NCBI RefSeq assembly: GCF_009711715.1
Contig: NZ_VENF01000011.1
Location: 210,594 to 274,593, forward strand
Reading direction: 5' to 3'
Source of the DNA: Methylophaga sp.
GTDB lineage: Bacteria > Pseudomonadota > Gammaproteobacteria > Nitrosococcales > Methylophagaceae
DNA: 64,000 nt
Shown: positions 49,400 to 59,105 of the stretch, piece after piece
Layout: each line of letters opens with the position of its first letter
Numbering within the stretch: position 1 is the first letter of the stretch
The notes under the pieces: generated by a model
What the model saw: only the letters and a program-made list of their open reading frames with translations
Told to the model about the DNA's origin: nothing
Databases searched by the model: none
Made by a program: the position numbers and the translations under genes

Positions 49400-51121
49400 T
49401 CAGGCGGCGGCTCCCAGATAGCGTTTACGCTTGCTGGCTTTTAACTGTTGCAGGTCGACCATCACCAGACCGTCAATACAGTGGCCGAAGTCAGCATCAA
49501 TATTGAAATCGATAAAACGTACCCCGCCCTGCTCACAGACATCAGCATACTGCTTGTAAAGGGTGGGCACGGTGACATTCATATGTGCCAGCTGTTCTCG
49601 TAAAGCAACGAAATCCTCGTCGGCATCCTCGCCGGTCAATGTCTGCCAGACCTGTTGTTTCAGTTCACCATCAACACTGTAGGGCACGCGGGCATTGGCC
49701 AGTTTGTCAGTATCAGCAAAATAAAGCCGGTAATAGCTGACAATCAGCGCTTTAGCGAATTCAGGGTAACTGTTGCTGAGACTGACCGGACCAAATAAAT
49801 AACGAATCTCCGGGTAACGCTGCAAGTAGGCGCCGATTCCATACCAGAGATAATCCAGGCTTCTGCGGCCCCAGTATTTCGGGCTGACAAAACTACGGCC
49901 CAGTTCGATGCCCTGTTCGAAAAACGGCTGCATTTTCTCACTGTCATAGGCAAACAGCTCCTCACTGTATATGCCACGACTTTTATCCTGTGACTGAATG
50001 CGTTTGACCTCTCCCAGCCGATAGGCACCGGCAATTTCTAGTTCCTGCTCATCCCATAGAATAAGATGGCGATAATCCCGATCATAGCGATCCAGATCCC
50101 GACGTTTACCGGTCCCTTCGCCGACCTGGCGGAAGGTCAGTTCACGTAAGCGGCCAATTTCATGCATCACTGCCGAGTCCGGCCGGTAATCAAACAGGTA
50201 GATTTTTTTGTTATCGGCGGTCTCGCCCAGCAGTTCCGCATTCTGCAACTCACGCTTGATAAAGCGTCTTTCTATCGGGTGCGCAATGGTCTGTTCGGTC
50301 TTGAACAGCGGTTTTTTGCCTTTGGCCAAACGGTAAAGATGGCGACGCAGTAGTTTGGCTTTTTCCGCTTTGACCAGAGGCAGTTGTTCAATTTGCAGAT
50401 AGGGAATGGTTTCACCGACCCGCATGGTGATGTTCTTGGAGTTTTTATTGAACATCTCATGGGCCAGCATCATGCCAGACAGGGGTTTATAGACCATGGA
50501 GGCGCTGTAAAACAACGAGGAGTTACGGGCACCGATAAATATCGGTAGGATCGGCGCATTGGTTTTCTTGGCAAAGTTCAGGAAACCGCTGTTCCACTTG
50601 CCGTCGCGGACGCCGCTGGGGCGGATTCTGGAGACTTCTCCAGCCGGAAACACAATCACCGCTTCATCGTTATTAAGACTCTCAACGATACGCGCCACAC
50701 TACTTTTTCGGGTCGATTTGGAGAGGTTATCCACTGGCAGGAACAGGGACTCCAGGGCAGCAAAATTCATCAGCATATCGTTAGCAACGATTTTGACATC
50801 GCGTCTGACCTCACCCACCAGTTTGAGCAGAGAAAGACCATCCAGAGCGCCCAGCGGATGATTGGCGACGATAACTACACGACCTGTCGCGGGTATATTA
50901 ATGCGGTCACGATGGCTGATACTGTAGCTGAAATTAAAATAGTCCAGCACCTGATCGATAAAATCGAAGCCCCGCAGATCCTGGTGCAGTTCCAGGAAGC
51001 GATTGACTTCATGTTCGTGGGTAATTTTGCGTAAAAAGCCCAGTGTCGGCTTTTTTATCCAGGGACTGGTGTGTTGAAACCGGGGGAATTTCTGTTGAAC
51101 TGCCTGTTCAATATTGAGCAT
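49400..51121 (-). CDS. olsF: Bifunctional ornithine-lipid synthase, acyltransferase plus GNAT (OlsF-like)
   Basis: 573 residues. The N-terminal half is a lysophospholipid acyltransferase-like domain (VVIVANHPLGALDGLSLL with H88 and D94; VFPAGEVSRIRPSG near 160), and from about residue 290 lies an OlsB/GNAT-like N-acyltransferase (YRHLILWDEQELEIAGAYRL, LGRSFVSPKYWGRRSLDYLW, FGPVSLSNSYP). This domain order is that of OlsF, described in Serratia, which makes phosphorus-free ornithine lipids from ornithine and two acyl groups. Membrane-associated. No phosphate-regulation site was recognised upstream. Related hemolysin-like acyltransferases are the alternative. Confidence 0.83.
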   Translation of the reverse strand: MLNIEQAVQQKFPRFQHTSPWIKKPTLGFLRKITHEHEVNRFLELHQDLRGFDFIDQVLDYFNFSYSISHRDRINIPATGRVVIVANHPLGALDGLSLLKLVGEVRRDVKIVANDMLMNFAALESLFLPVDNLSKSTRKSSVARIVESLNNDEAVIVFPAGEVSRIRPSGVRDGKWNSGFLNFAKKTNAPILPIFIGARNSSLFYSASMVYKPLSGMMLAHEMFNKNSKNITMRVGETIPYLQIEQLPLVKAEKAKLLRRHLYRLAKGKKPLFKTEQTIAHPIERRFIKRELQNAELLGETADNKKIYLFDYRPDSAVMHEIGRLRELTFRQVGEGTGKRRDLDRYDRDYRHLILWDEQELEIAGAYRLGEVKRIQSQDKSRGIYSEELFAYDSEKMQPFFEQGIELGRSFVSPKYWGRRSLDYLWYGIGAYLQRYPEIRYLFGPVSLSNSYPEFAKALIVSYYRLYFADTDKLANARVPYSVDGELKQQVWQTLTGEDADEDFVALREQLAHMNVTVPTLYKQYADVCEQGGVRFIDFNIDADFGHCIDGLVMVDLQQLKASKRKRYLGAAA

Positions 51122-51169
51122 CGTTGATCTCTGTGCCTGTCTATCGAAGGCAAGCTTAAAGCGATGCTG

Positions 51170-51625
51170 TTACCACTTGATGGCAGTTTGATGACGCTTA
51201 GATGACAGCCCGGCACAGCGGGCCCGCATCAATGATGCGTCGGAATGGGTGAAGTATAGCGCCAGTGCAATAATACCGAGACCCCGGCCAGCCAGCAGGT
51301 CGATCGGACCATGGAAATCCATACTGATCGCATGTTCAAAGAAGTTGACGATGAGGATAATCAACACCATACGACCCAGGCGGGCTTTGAGATAATCAAG
51401 ATCTGCTGATCGCCAGCACCTTGGAATGATCGCTGGACTCCGCCTCGTCTATCTTGCTGATAAAGAGTTCATATAAACCCAGTGAGAAAATAGACATCGC
51501 CCGAAGCCATATAAAACATGGCCAGTGCAGTCAGCATGCTGGCAATGACCGCAGTCAGCACTATAAAGCGGCTGTTCCACAGCGCTTTTTCAAACCATTT
51601 TCCACCGGGCTCCGGTTTAAATCTA
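51170..51625 (-). pseudogene. yqhA: yqhA (UPF0114) remnant with at least two frameshifts
   Basis: Three consecutive frames on the minus strand join into one YqhA-like membrane protein: GGKWFEKALWNSRFIVLTAV with two membrane segments to YFLTG (stop at 51469), then GLYELFISKIDEAESSDHSK (stop about 51403), then DLDYLKARLGRMVLIILIVN and the last two helices, ending at 51170. Breaks lie near 51473-51480 and 51400-51412. No in-frame start codon precedes the first piece either. Joined, they give about 145 residues against about 165 in the family. Follows panD directly. Sequencing errors could also produce this, but two in one short gene is unlikely. Confidence 0.75.
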
Positions 51626-52006
51626 TTAAGCCGCTTGCACCGGAATGGAATGGCGCATGTGCGTGATATCGTTGTTCTCGTCGAGATAAACCAGGGTTGG
51701 CTTATGTTGCTCAGCTTCTTTTTCGTCCATGCTGACATAGGCACAGATGATGATGCGATCACCCGGCGAGGCTTTATGCGCCGCCGCACCATTAACGGAA
51801 ATGATCTTGGAACCGTCTTCAGCGCGGATGGCATAGGTAGTAAAACGCTCACCATTGGCGACGTTATAGATCTGGATTTGCTCGTATTCGCGAATACCGG
51901 CGGCTTCCAGAAATTGGCCATCGATTGCACATGACCCCTCATATTCCAGTTCGGAATGGGTCACGCACGCACGGTGCAGTTTGGCTTTTAAGAGTGTCAG
52001 TTGCAT
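51626..52006 (-). CDS. panD: Aspartate 1-decarboxylase precursor
   Basis: 126 residues from ATG 52006. The self-cleavage site is G24-S25 in [11 protein letters not shown], giving the pyruvoyl group on Ser25. [20 protein letters not shown] and [16 protein letters not shown] match the family exactly. Makes beta-alanine for pantothenate. Lies 50 bases downstream of panC, completing a pan cluster on the minus strand. Confidence 0.97.
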   Translation of the reverse strand: MQLTLLKAKLHRACVTHSELEYEGSCAIDGQFLEAAGIREYEQIQIYNVANGERFTTYAIRAEDGSKIISVNGAAAHKASPGDRIIICAYVSMDEKEAEQHKPTLVYLDENNDITHMRHSIPVQAA

Positions 52007-52056
52007 AGCGGACAAATCTTGTGGGTTAGCCCAATATTATCGCTTGTTAGAGAAAC

Positions 52057-52911
52057 TCAGGCAAGGTCACACAGAATATTATCTATCAACCTGACTGAGC
52101 CGAGTCTGGCAGCGACCAGAATACGCAGTGCTGTCCTGTCACCGGGTTGCGCCGGCCGCAGATCATCGGCACGGCGGATATCAAGATATTCCGGTTCAAA
52201 ACCAGACTCTCTGAGTTGAGTCTGAGCAGCCTGCGTCAATGCGTCAAGATCGGTTTCACCGTTTTCCAGTGCCGTGCGAATGGTCATCAACTGCTGATAC
52301 AGCAATGGCGCCGTCAAGCGCTGTGTATCGCTAAGCAGATTATTTCGTGAACTCATGGCAAGGCCACTGTCTTCACGCCGTGTGGGCGCGCCAACAACAT
52401 CGATCGGGATATTCAGATCGGCAACCAGCTTTTTAATTAACAGCAGTTGCTGATAATCCTTTTCACCGAAAACGGCAATATCGGCCTGCACCATATTGAA
52501 TAACTTGGTAACTACCGTGGCGACGCCATCAAAATGGCCGGGCCGACCCAAACCACAGAGTTTGTCATCCATACCGGGCACATGTACGCTGGTCTGCTCG
52601 CTCATGCCCTGTGGATATACCACGCTGTCATCGGGCGTAAACACCAGATCGCATTCCTGTTCACTGAGCAGATTAATATCTTCTGTCAGCGTACGCGGGT
52701 ATTTTTCCAGGTCATTTTTATCATTGAACTGCAGCGGGTTGACATAGATGCTGACCACAATGCGATCGGCCAGCGCTTTTGCTTTCTGCACCAGCGATAG
52801 ATGCCCCTCATGCAGATTACCCATGGTAGGGACAAAGGCAATTAACTCATTATTCGCTCGCCAGGTTTTGATACGGGTACGCAGTGCAACTGTGTTATCC
52901 ACCACCTGCAT
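52057..52911 (-). CDS. panC: Pantothenate synthetase
   Basis: 284 residues. VPTMGNLHEGHLSLV contains the HxGH-like nucleotidyl-transfer motif; VVSIYVNPLQFNDKNDL, FGEKDYQQL and REDSGLAMSSRN (KMSKS equivalent) follow. Joins pantoate and beta-alanine using ATP. Its ATG shares one base with the panB TGA. Confidence 0.97.
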   Translation of the reverse strand: MQVVDNTVALRTRIKTWRANNELIAFVPTMGNLHEGHLSLVQKAKALADRIVVSIYVNPLQFNDKNDLEKYPRTLTEDINLLSEQECDLVFTPDDSVVYPQGMSEQTSVHVPGMDDKLCGLGRPGHFDGVATVVTKLFNMVQADIAVFGEKDYQQLLLIKKLVADLNIPIDVVGAPTRREDSGLAMSSRNNLLSDTQRLTAPLLYQQLMTIRTALENGETDLDALTQAAQTQLRESGFEPEYLDIRRADDLRPAQPGDRTALRILVAARLGSVRLIDNILCDLA

Positions 52912-53705
52912 CAGAATTGCTGCTCCGAAGTCGGGAACTCGCCGCTTTTAACTTGCTGCACGTATTTACTGATCGCGGCCTGAATCGAACCGGTGTCAGC
53001 CAGAAAATCATGACTGAAGCGGGGCCGTCTGCCGGGCGTCAGCCCCAACATGTCGTATAGCACCAGTACCTGTCCATCGCAGTCTTTACCGGCACCAATA
53101 CCGATAACAGGGATCGTCAGCGCTGCAGTGACTCTGGCCGCCAGTGTGGCCGGTACACATTCCAGTACCAGCATATCGGCACCGGCCTGTTCCAGTTTCA
53201 GGGCATCAGCAAGCAATTCATCGGCTGCTTCTTTTTCGCGTCCCTGAACGAGATACCCGCCCAGTCGGTGGACCGACTGCGGTAATAAGCCCAGATGGGC
53301 GCAGACCGGAATCCCCCGCGCCGTAAGCTGGGCGATAGTGTCGGCGATAATCGCACCGCCTTCGAGCTTGACCATCTGTGCCCCGCCCTCTGCCATCAGT
53401 CTCGCTGCATTAGCAATCGCCTGATCGGCATTGGCATAGCTCATAAACGGCAAATCAGCGACGATAAACGCTTTGTCACTGCCACGGGCGACATTGGCGG
53501 TGTGATAAATCATGTTATCAACGGTCACCGGCAGCGTACTCTCCTGGCCCTGAATCACCATGCCCAGCGAGTCGCCGACCAGAATCACCTCAACGCCGGC
53601 TTCCTCCAGCGCGTGGCTGAAGCTGGCATCATAAGCTGTCAGTACCGCGATTTTTTCCTGTGCCGCTTTCATTTTGCGTAACGCAGTCAGGCTCAAACGA
53701 CTCAT
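52911..53705 (-). CDS. panB: 3-methyl-2-oxobutanoate hydroxymethyltransferase
   Basis: 264 residues. AVLTAYDASFSHALEEAGVE, LVGDSLGMVIQGQESTLPVT, VCAHLGLLPQSVHRLGGY and IPVIGIGAGKDCDGQVLV are the conserved TIM-barrel blocks with the metal-binding Asp and catalytic Glu region. First step of pantothenate synthesis, using methylene-tetrahydrofolate. Two bases after the kinase gene, one-base overlap with panC. Confidence 0.97.
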   Translation of the reverse strand: MSRLSLTALRKMKAAQEKIAVLTAYDASFSHALEEAGVEVILVGDSLGMVIQGQESTLPVTVDNMIYHTANVARGSDKAFIVADLPFMSYANADQAIANAARLMAEGGAQMVKLEGGAIIADTIAQLTARGIPVCAHLGLLPQSVHRLGGYLVQGREKEAADELLADALKLEQAGADMLVLECVPATLAARVTAALTIPVIGIGAGKDCDGQVLVLYDMLGLTPGRRPRFSHDFLADTGSIQAAISKYVQQVKSGEFPTSEQQF

Positions 53706-53707
53706 GA

Positions 53708-54367
53708 TTATTTCTTCTCTTTAATCGGGAGCGGATTGTAATAGTGGCGGCCGCTCTGAATAGTGCAAATCTGTTCCAGTAACTGCTGATAATCCTGTTC
53801 GCTGTTCACCAGATCAATCTGCTCGGCATTGACGATCAACAGGGGCGAGGCATCGTAGTAGTGGAAAAAGTCGGCATACGTATCGGCCAAACGTTTCAGG
53901 TAGCCCTCTTCGATATGCTGCTCATAGCTGATGCCACGCTGCGCAATGCGTGATTTCAGTACCGGCAGTGAAGCCTGCAGATAGATAACCAGGTCCGGTG
54001 TGCGGTGATGCAAAGTCAGGTTGTCATACACCATATGGTAGAGCGCCAGCTCATCATCATCCAGGGAAATCTGGGCAAACAGCTTGTCCTTTTCCACCAT
54101 GAAATCAGCAATATGCAGATCATTAAAAAGATCATCCTGGTTCAGTGTTTTGCTGAGCTTGACCCGTTGCATCAGAAAGCTCAGCTGGGTAGGCAGCGCA
54201 GATTGCTTGGGGTACACATAAAACTTTTCCAGAAAAGGATTCTGTTCCGGTTGTTCCATCAGGGTGGTAGCACCGAAGCTATCGGCCAGGCGCTTGACCA
54301 GATGGGTTTTGCCGACGCCGATAGGGCCTTCGACAACAATATAGTGATGAGGCAAAGACTGATTCAT
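53708..54367 (-). CDS. Deoxynucleoside kinase (dGK/dAK family)
   Basis: 219 residues. The P-loop VVEGPIGVGKTHLVKRLA (residues 11-28), FLEKFYVYPKQSALPTQLSF, and PDLVIYLQASLPVLKSRIAQ with RGISYEQHIEEGYLKRL are the deoxyguanosine/deoxyadenosine kinase pattern. Salvages deoxynucleosides. Overlaps folK by ATGA and lies 2 bases from panB; this gene replaces the free spacing seen in E. coli between folK and panB. Confidence 0.88.
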   Translation of the reverse strand: MNQSLPHHYIVVEGPIGVGKTHLVKRLADSFGATTLMEQPEQNPFLEKFYVYPKQSALPTQLSFLMQRVKLSKTLNQDDLFNDLHIADFMVEKDKLFAQISLDDDELALYHMVYDNLTLHHRTPDLVIYLQASLPVLKSRIAQRGISYEQHIEEGYLKRLADTYADFFHYYDASPLLIVNAEQIDLVNSEQDYQQLLEQICTIQSGRHYYNPLPIKEKK

Positions 54368-54852
54368 GACTGATTATTTTCCAACGGCACTAATCCCTCC
54401 GGCGGACAATGTGCCTTGATAGCGGCCAGACTATCGAGTCCGGGAATCTGCAAATCCGGCGCAATTTCTGCCAGTGGATAAACCACAAAAGCACGCTCGG
54501 CAATGCCGGGATGCGGCACGGTGAGTCGTTCATCTTCAATGACTTTATCAGCATAGAGCAGGATGTCGAGATCCAATGTGCGCTCACCCCAGTGACGCTT
54601 ACGGATTCGGCCATGTTTTTGCTCGATCTGCTGCAGGGCATCCAGCAACTCATGTGGCGTCAAATCGGTCTCTACACCAACAACTGCATTGATGTAGTCG
54701 GGTTGATCCTGTGGCCCCATCGGCGGGCTGCGGTAGAGTGAGGACTGGGCCACCAGGGTGGTTTTTGTGACAGCACGGATGTCTTCGATCGCGGTACGCA
54801 CCTGCTGCTGTGGCTGTTCCAGGTTACTGCCGAGTCCGATATAAGCCAGCAT
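54364..54852 (-). CDS. folK: 6-hydroxymethyl-dihydropterin pyrophosphokinase
   Basis: 162 residues. AYIGLGSNLEQPQQQVRTAI, SSLYRSPPMGPQDQPDYINA and RIRKRHWGERTLDLDILLY (metal-binding DLDIL) are the signature. Makes the pterin pyrophosphate for folate synthesis. ATG shares the final A of the pcnB TAA. Adjacent to pcnB as in E. coli. Confidence 0.97.
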   Translation of the reverse strand: MLAYIGLGSNLEQPQQQVRTAIEDIRAVTKTTLVAQSSLYRSPPMGPQDQPDYINAVVGVETDLTPHELLDALQQIEQKHGRIRKRHWGERTLDLDILLYADKVIEDERLTVPHPGIAERAFVVYPLAEIAPDLQIPGLDSLAAIKAHCPPEGLVPLENNQS

Positions 54853-56222
54853 TAATCATCCTTTGGCGCTTTATTGGCGGCCGGCTTTCTGCGACGCCGG
54901 CGACGGCGTGGTTTAGCCGCTTTGTCCCCCCCGGACAGGCCTGCCACCATGCTTTCCTGTTCATTGGCTGAGACTTCCTGAAAGCGTGTCCACCAGTCAA
55001 CAATGTCCTCAAGCGGCTCACCCGCTTCGTTTCTCAATGCCAGAAAATCATAGGCAGCACGGAATTTCGGGTGCAATAAAGATCTGAAAGCCCGTTTGCC
55101 CTGTCGCTTCATCAGTCTGGGCTGCATATTCCAGATATCCCGCGTCACCATGCTGAAGCGCTTAGGTACTGCGACTCGCTGCACCTGATCGGTGATGACT
55201 TCGGATGAGGCCCGCTGCATGGCCGGAATTTCCGGCATACCATGCTCCATCAACAGCTGAGCCCGCTGCCTGGCCGGCTCCCACAACAATGCGGCAAACA
55301 GAAATGCCGGCGTTACGGGTCTGTCGTCATCAATACGGCGATCGGTATTTTCCAGCGCTTTCATCAGCAGCGTTCGTGGGTAACCGTCCTTTTCTTCATG
55401 CAGCAGTTTCGCCGTTTGCGGATACATTTCATCAAACAGGCCATAGTGACACAACAGTTCATGGGTCACCGCAGCATTACCGGTGAGATAAAGCTTGAGC
55501 GTTTCGTCAAACAACCGGGCAGGCGGAATATCGCTGAGCAGGCCAGCCCATTTGAAGATACCGGCTTCGGTTTCCTTGTCCAGTTTCAAGCCCAGCTTGC
55601 CGACGAAGCGCAATGCACGCAGCATTCTGACCGGATCTTCCCGGAAACGGGTTTCTACATTATCGATAAGTCTGATCAGCCCGGCATTGAGATCTTCAAT
55701 CCCGCCGGTGTAATCAACTATCGAGAAATCGCGGATATTGTAGTAAAGCGCATTGATGGTGAAATCGCGTCGCCAGGCATCCTGCTCCAGTGTGCCGTAG
55801 ACGTTGTCCTGCATGATGCGGCCCTGTTCATCCACATGGCTGCTGGTCTCAGGCGGCGCGCGGAAGGTGGCAACCTCGATCACATCACGGCCAAAGCGCA
55901 CATGTACCAGTTTGAAGCGGCGGCCAATCAGCCGGCTTCGTCGGAACAGACTGTGGACCTGTTCCGGTAAGGCATTAGTGGCGACATCAAAGTCCTTGGG
56001 TTCATGCCCCAACAGCAAGTCACGCACACAGCCACCAACAAGGTAAGCCTCATAGCCGGCATCCTTGAGGGTATAAAGCACATTCAGCGCGTTCTGGCTG
56101 ATTTGCTTGCGCGAGATAGAGTGCTCGCTGCGCGGCACGATCACAGGTTCATGACCACGACGATCATTATCACCGTTTTTGCCCTTAACCAGTTTATTAA
56201 TCAGTTTATTGATAGACAGCAT
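54852..56222 (-). CDS. pcnB: Poly(A) polymerase I
   Basis: 456 residues. GYEAYLVGGCVRDLLLGHEP and KDFDVATNALPEQVHSLFRR are the class II nucleotidyltransferase (tRNA-CCA/PcnB) head with the two catalytic aspartates; RRSRLIGRRFKLVHV distinguishes PcnB from CCA-adding enzymes. The C-terminus is very basic (KPRRRRRRRKPAAN), as in PcnB where it binds RNA. Adds A-tails that promote RNA decay. The start is ATG, unlike E. coli's AUU. Begins 51 bases after rnhB. Confidence 0.95.
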   Translation of the reverse strand: MLSINKLINKLVKGKNGDNDRRGHEPVIVPRSEHSISRKQISQNALNVLYTLKDAGYEAYLVGGCVRDLLLGHEPKDFDVATNALPEQVHSLFRRSRLIGRRFKLVHVRFGRDVIEVATFRAPPETSSHVDEQGRIMQDNVYGTLEQDAWRRDFTINALYYNIRDFSIVDYTGGIEDLNAGLIRLIDNVETRFREDPVRMLRALRFVGKLGLKLDKETEAGIFKWAGLLSDIPPARLFDETLKLYLTGNAAVTHELLCHYGLFDEMYPQTAKLLHEEKDGYPRTLLMKALENTDRRIDDDRPVTPAFLFAALLWEPARQRAQLLMEHGMPEIPAMQRASSEVITDQVQRVAVPKRFSMVTRDIWNMQPRLMKRQGKRAFRSLLHPKFRAAYDFLALRNEAGEPLEDIVDWWTRFQEVSANEQESMVAGLSGGDKAAKPRRRRRRRKPAANKAPKDD

Positions 56223-56273
56223 AAGCCGAGAATAATACCACGGGAATTAACATCACTCGTCTTTAATCGTTGT

Positions 56274-56846
56274 TCACAACAGGCTCATCTGTACCGGGCT
56301 GAACGAGCGACGATGAATGTCGCTCGCGCCCAATTCAATCAGCGCCTGCTGGTGTTGTTTAGTCGGATAACCTTTGTGTTTGGCAAAGCCATAGCCCGGG
56401 TAGATCGCCTCCAGTGCAACCATCTCCCTGTCGCGTGCGACTTTGGCCAGAATGGAAGCGGCAGCAATGGCCTGCTCAGATTGATCGCCCTTGATGATCG
56501 TCGTAACCGGACAGTTGAGACTGGGCGCGTGAATCCCATCCACCAGTACGTGTCCCGGTGTTATCTTCAAGCTCTCAACAGCGCGTTTCATCGCCAATAA
56601 TGAGGCCTGCAGAATATTGAGTTCATCAATTTCGGCGGGTTCGGCCCGGCCCAGTGCCCAGGCCAATGCTTTTTCTTTAATTAAAGGTTCAAGCAGTTCA
56701 CGACGCTTCTCTGTCAGTTTCTTGGAGTCAGCCAGACCTTCAATCGGATTGTCAGGATCCAGAATCACGGCAGCGGTCACCACGGGGCCGGCCAGAGGTC
56801 CCCTGCCAACTTCATCCACCCCGGCTACCAGCAGAATCTCAGTCAT
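56274..56846 (-). CDS. rnhB: Ribonuclease HII
   Basis: 190 residues from ATG 56846; a longer frame to 56885 overlaps lpxB and is rejected. [20 protein letters not shown] has the catalytic DE pair; [10 protein letters not shown] and [16 protein letters not shown] complete the site. Removes ribonucleotides from DNA-RNA hybrids. Starts 8 bases before the end of lpxB, the usual partner. Confidence 0.97.
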   Translation of the reverse strand: MTEILLVAGVDEVGRGPLAGPVVTAAVILDPDNPIEGLADSKKLTEKRRELLEPLIKEKALAWALGRAEPAEIDELNILQASLLAMKRAVESLKITPGHVLVDGIHAPSLNCPVTTIIKGDQSEQAIAAASILAKVARDREMVALEAIYPGYGFAKHKGYPTKQHQQALIELGASDIHRRSFSPVQMSLL

Positions 56847-57990
56847 GCGCTGCATCCAGCCTATCCAGAATGAGCTGTGCGGCATTATCCGCTCCGCCTG
56901 CCGGCCCCAGTGCAGTCAGTACCTGCTGCCGAATATATTCGGCGCGTTGCTTCGCCTGCGGATCAGTCAGTAACGGTGTCAGATGATGATCCAGATTCTC
57001 GACTGTCACTTCATCCTGCAGCAGTTCGGTGACAATATTGTCGTTCGTGACAATGTTGCACAGCCCGACGTAGGGAATTTTGACCAGGTGCTTCAGAATT
57101 CGGTAGCTCATCGGAGCCACACGGTAGACGATGAGATGAGGCACGCCCATCAGGGCTATTTCCAGTGTCACTGTACCGGATGCTGCAACAATCGCATCGC
57201 AGCTGCGAATCACATCATAGAAGTCACCGGAAACGACCTTAATATCCAGATCCGATCGCCTGAGCATCGGTTGCAGAAAGTCCATATCGAGACCCGGTGC
57301 CAGAGGCAGCAGTACTTCCAGATCAAAATGCCGCTGTTTAATTTTCTCAGCAGTTTGCAACATGATTGGCAGTAAAGCTTCAACTTCACTGCGACGGCTT
57401 CCGGGAAACAGGCCAAGCACGCGATGTTCAGGATCCAGCTCAAAATGTTGTTTAGCCTGAGAGACAGTTAAATCTGAATGAACAGCGTCGACCAATGGGT
57501 GGCCGACACAGGTGACCGCTATACCGGCATCCTGATACAGTGTTTCCTCAAAGGGAAACAACACGGCCATATGGTCGACATAGCGCCGTATTGTCTTTAT
57601 CCGCCCTGGCCGCCAGGCCCAGACCTTGGGGCTGATGTAATACAACACCGGAATGCCCAGCTTGTGTGCCTTTTTAGCCAGTTTCAGATTGAAGCCCGGG
57701 TAATCGACCAGAATCAGTAAATCCGGTTTCTCTTTTTGCAGCCGTTCGACCAATTCATTAAATACGGCTTTAATCTCACGATATCGCTTAAGGACTTCCA
57801 CCAGCCCCATCACCGCCAGTTCCCTGAAATCGGTGAATATTGCGGCACCAGCCTGGCGTAGCGCATCGCCTCCAATCCCGGAAACCGTAATATCGGGACG
57901 CCTGGCTTTAAGGGCAGCAATCATCCGGCCGGCATGGGCATCGCCTGAGGCTTCACCAGCCACAATGACTATGCGCTTGGGTTTGGTCAA
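56839..57990 (-). CDS. lpxB: Lipid-A-disaccharide synthase
   Basis: 383 residues from a TTG at 57990 that overlaps the ribB TGA (TTGA). [49 protein letters not shown] and [15 protein letters not shown] are characteristic. Condenses UDP-diacylglucosamine with lipid X at the inner membrane surface. GAGG lies upstream of the TTG at reasonable spacing. Its usual upstream partners lpxD, fabZ and lpxA are absent; riboflavin genes stand there instead. Confidence 0.96.
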   Translation of the reverse strand: MTKPKRIVIVAGEASGDAHAGRMIAALKARRPDITVSGIGGDALRQAGAAIFTDFRELAVMGLVEVLKRYREIKAVFNELVERLQKEKPDLLILVDYPGFNLKLAKKAHKLGIPVLYYISPKVWAWRPGRIKTIRRYVDHMAVLFPFEETLYQDAGIAVTCVGHPLVDAVHSDLTVSQAKQHFELDPEHRVLGLFPGSRRSEVEALLPIMLQTAEKIKQRHFDLEVLLPLAPGLDMDFLQPMLRRSDLDIKVVSGDFYDVIRSCDAIVAASGTVTLEIALMGVPHLIVYRVAPMSYRILKHLVKIPYVGLCNIVTNDNIVTELLQDEVTVENLDHHLTPLLTDPQAKQRAEYIRQQVLTALGPAGGADNAAQLILDRLDAAHD

Positions 57991-59105
57991 AACTCGTCAG
58001 CCTCAAGATAACCGGTCAGTTCCAGGCCAAAACCGGACACCCCGGTAAGTTTGGTCGGGGTACCAATTACACGCATTTTCCTGACGCCCAGATCCGCCAG
58101 GATCTGGGCACCAACACCAAAGGTACGCAAGTCCCAGCCACCGGCAGCCGGAGGCGGCGTTTCGGCCTCATCTTCCTGCTGGTAGCGTAAGATCTTGGCA
58201 GCAAGCTGTTTGTTCTGTTCCGGCTGCCGCAAGACCACTAGCACCCCTTTACCAGCCTGTTGGATTTTCTGCATCACCGCCGGAATAGGCCAGTGACTGG
58301 GGTCGCGTACGGAACCCAGTAAATCGCCGAGCGGATCGGCCATATGCACCCGCACCAGTGTTTCCTGATCGGCTTCAATATCTCCGTACACCAGCGCCAG
58401 GTGCACCTGCCCATTCACCGAATCCTGATAGCTGTGCAATCTAAAGTTGCCATAGTCGGTGGGAAAATCACAGTGTGACAATTGCTTCACTGTCATTTCA
58501 TTTTCCAGCCGGTAACTGATGAGATCGGCAATAGTCCCGATTTTGAGGTTATGGGTCTGGGCAAATTTTTCCAGATCCGGTCTGCGCGCCATACTGCCGT
58601 CATCATTGAGAATTTCGACGATGACAGCCGCCGGGGAACAGCCCGCCAGTTGCGCCAGATCACAGCCGGCCTCAGTATGACCGGCGCGGGTCAACACGCC
58701 ACCGGGTTGTGCTTTCAATGGGAAGATATGACCCGGTTGAACTAAATCATCCGGTTTGGATGCCGGGTTAACAGCCACCTGAACGGTCAGTGCGCGGTCA
58801 GCAGCAGAAATACCGGTGGTCACGCCCCTGGCTGCCTCAATCGAGACAGTAAAGTTGGTTGAATAGGGTGTCTGGTTATCGGACACCATCAGCGGCAAGC
58901 GTAATTCGCGGCAGCGATCCTCTGTCAGGGTTAGACAGATAAGTCCACGGCCGAAACGGGCCATAAAATTGATGGCCTCGGGCGTGACCTTTTCCGCGGC
59001 CATGATCAGGTCACCTTCATTTTCACGATCTTCATCATCCATGATGATGACCATTTTGCCCTGTTTCAGCTCTTCGATAATCTCAGCAGTCGAGTTCAAC
59101 TCCAT
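57987..59105 (-). CDS. ribB: 3,4-dihydroxy-2-butanone-4-phosphate synthase with degenerate GTP cyclohydrolase II-like domain (RibBX)
   Basis: 372 residues. Residues 1-203 are a complete Rib[18 protein letters not shown], the RCRELRL block, [13 protein letters not shown] and [19 protein letters not shown]. The C-terminal ~165 residues align with RibA ([35 protein letters not shown]) but the zinc ligands are missing: where RibA has cysteines in SECLTGD...CDCG this protein reads [20 protein letters not shown]. So only the RibB reaction is expected; the tail may be structural or regulatory. Active RibA must be elsewhere. One-base overlap with ribE. Confidence 0.92.
   Translation of the reverse strand: MELNSTAEIIEELKQGKMVIIMDDEDRENEGDLIMAAEKVTPEAINFMARFGRGLICLTLTEDRCRELRLPLMVSDNQTPYSTNFTVSIEAARGVTTGISAADRALTVQVAVNPASKPDDLVQPGHIFPLKAQPGGVLTRAGHTEAGCDLAQLAGCSPAAVIVEILNDDGSMARRPDLEKFAQTHNLKIGTIADLISYRLENEMTVKQLSHCDFPTDYGNFRLHSYQDSVNGQVHLALVYGDIEADQETLVRVHMADPLGDLLGSVRDPSHWPIPAVMQKIQQAGKGVLVVLRQPEQNKQLAAKILRYQQEDEAETPPPAAGGWDLRTFGVGAQILADLGVRKMRVIGTPTKLTGVSGFGLELTGYLEADEF

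Noticed and set aside
51469..51942. 157-codon frame overlapping panD on the same strand
   Set aside because: Its first part is out-of-frame panD; only its last 45 codons are meaningful, as the first fragment of the yqhA remnant.
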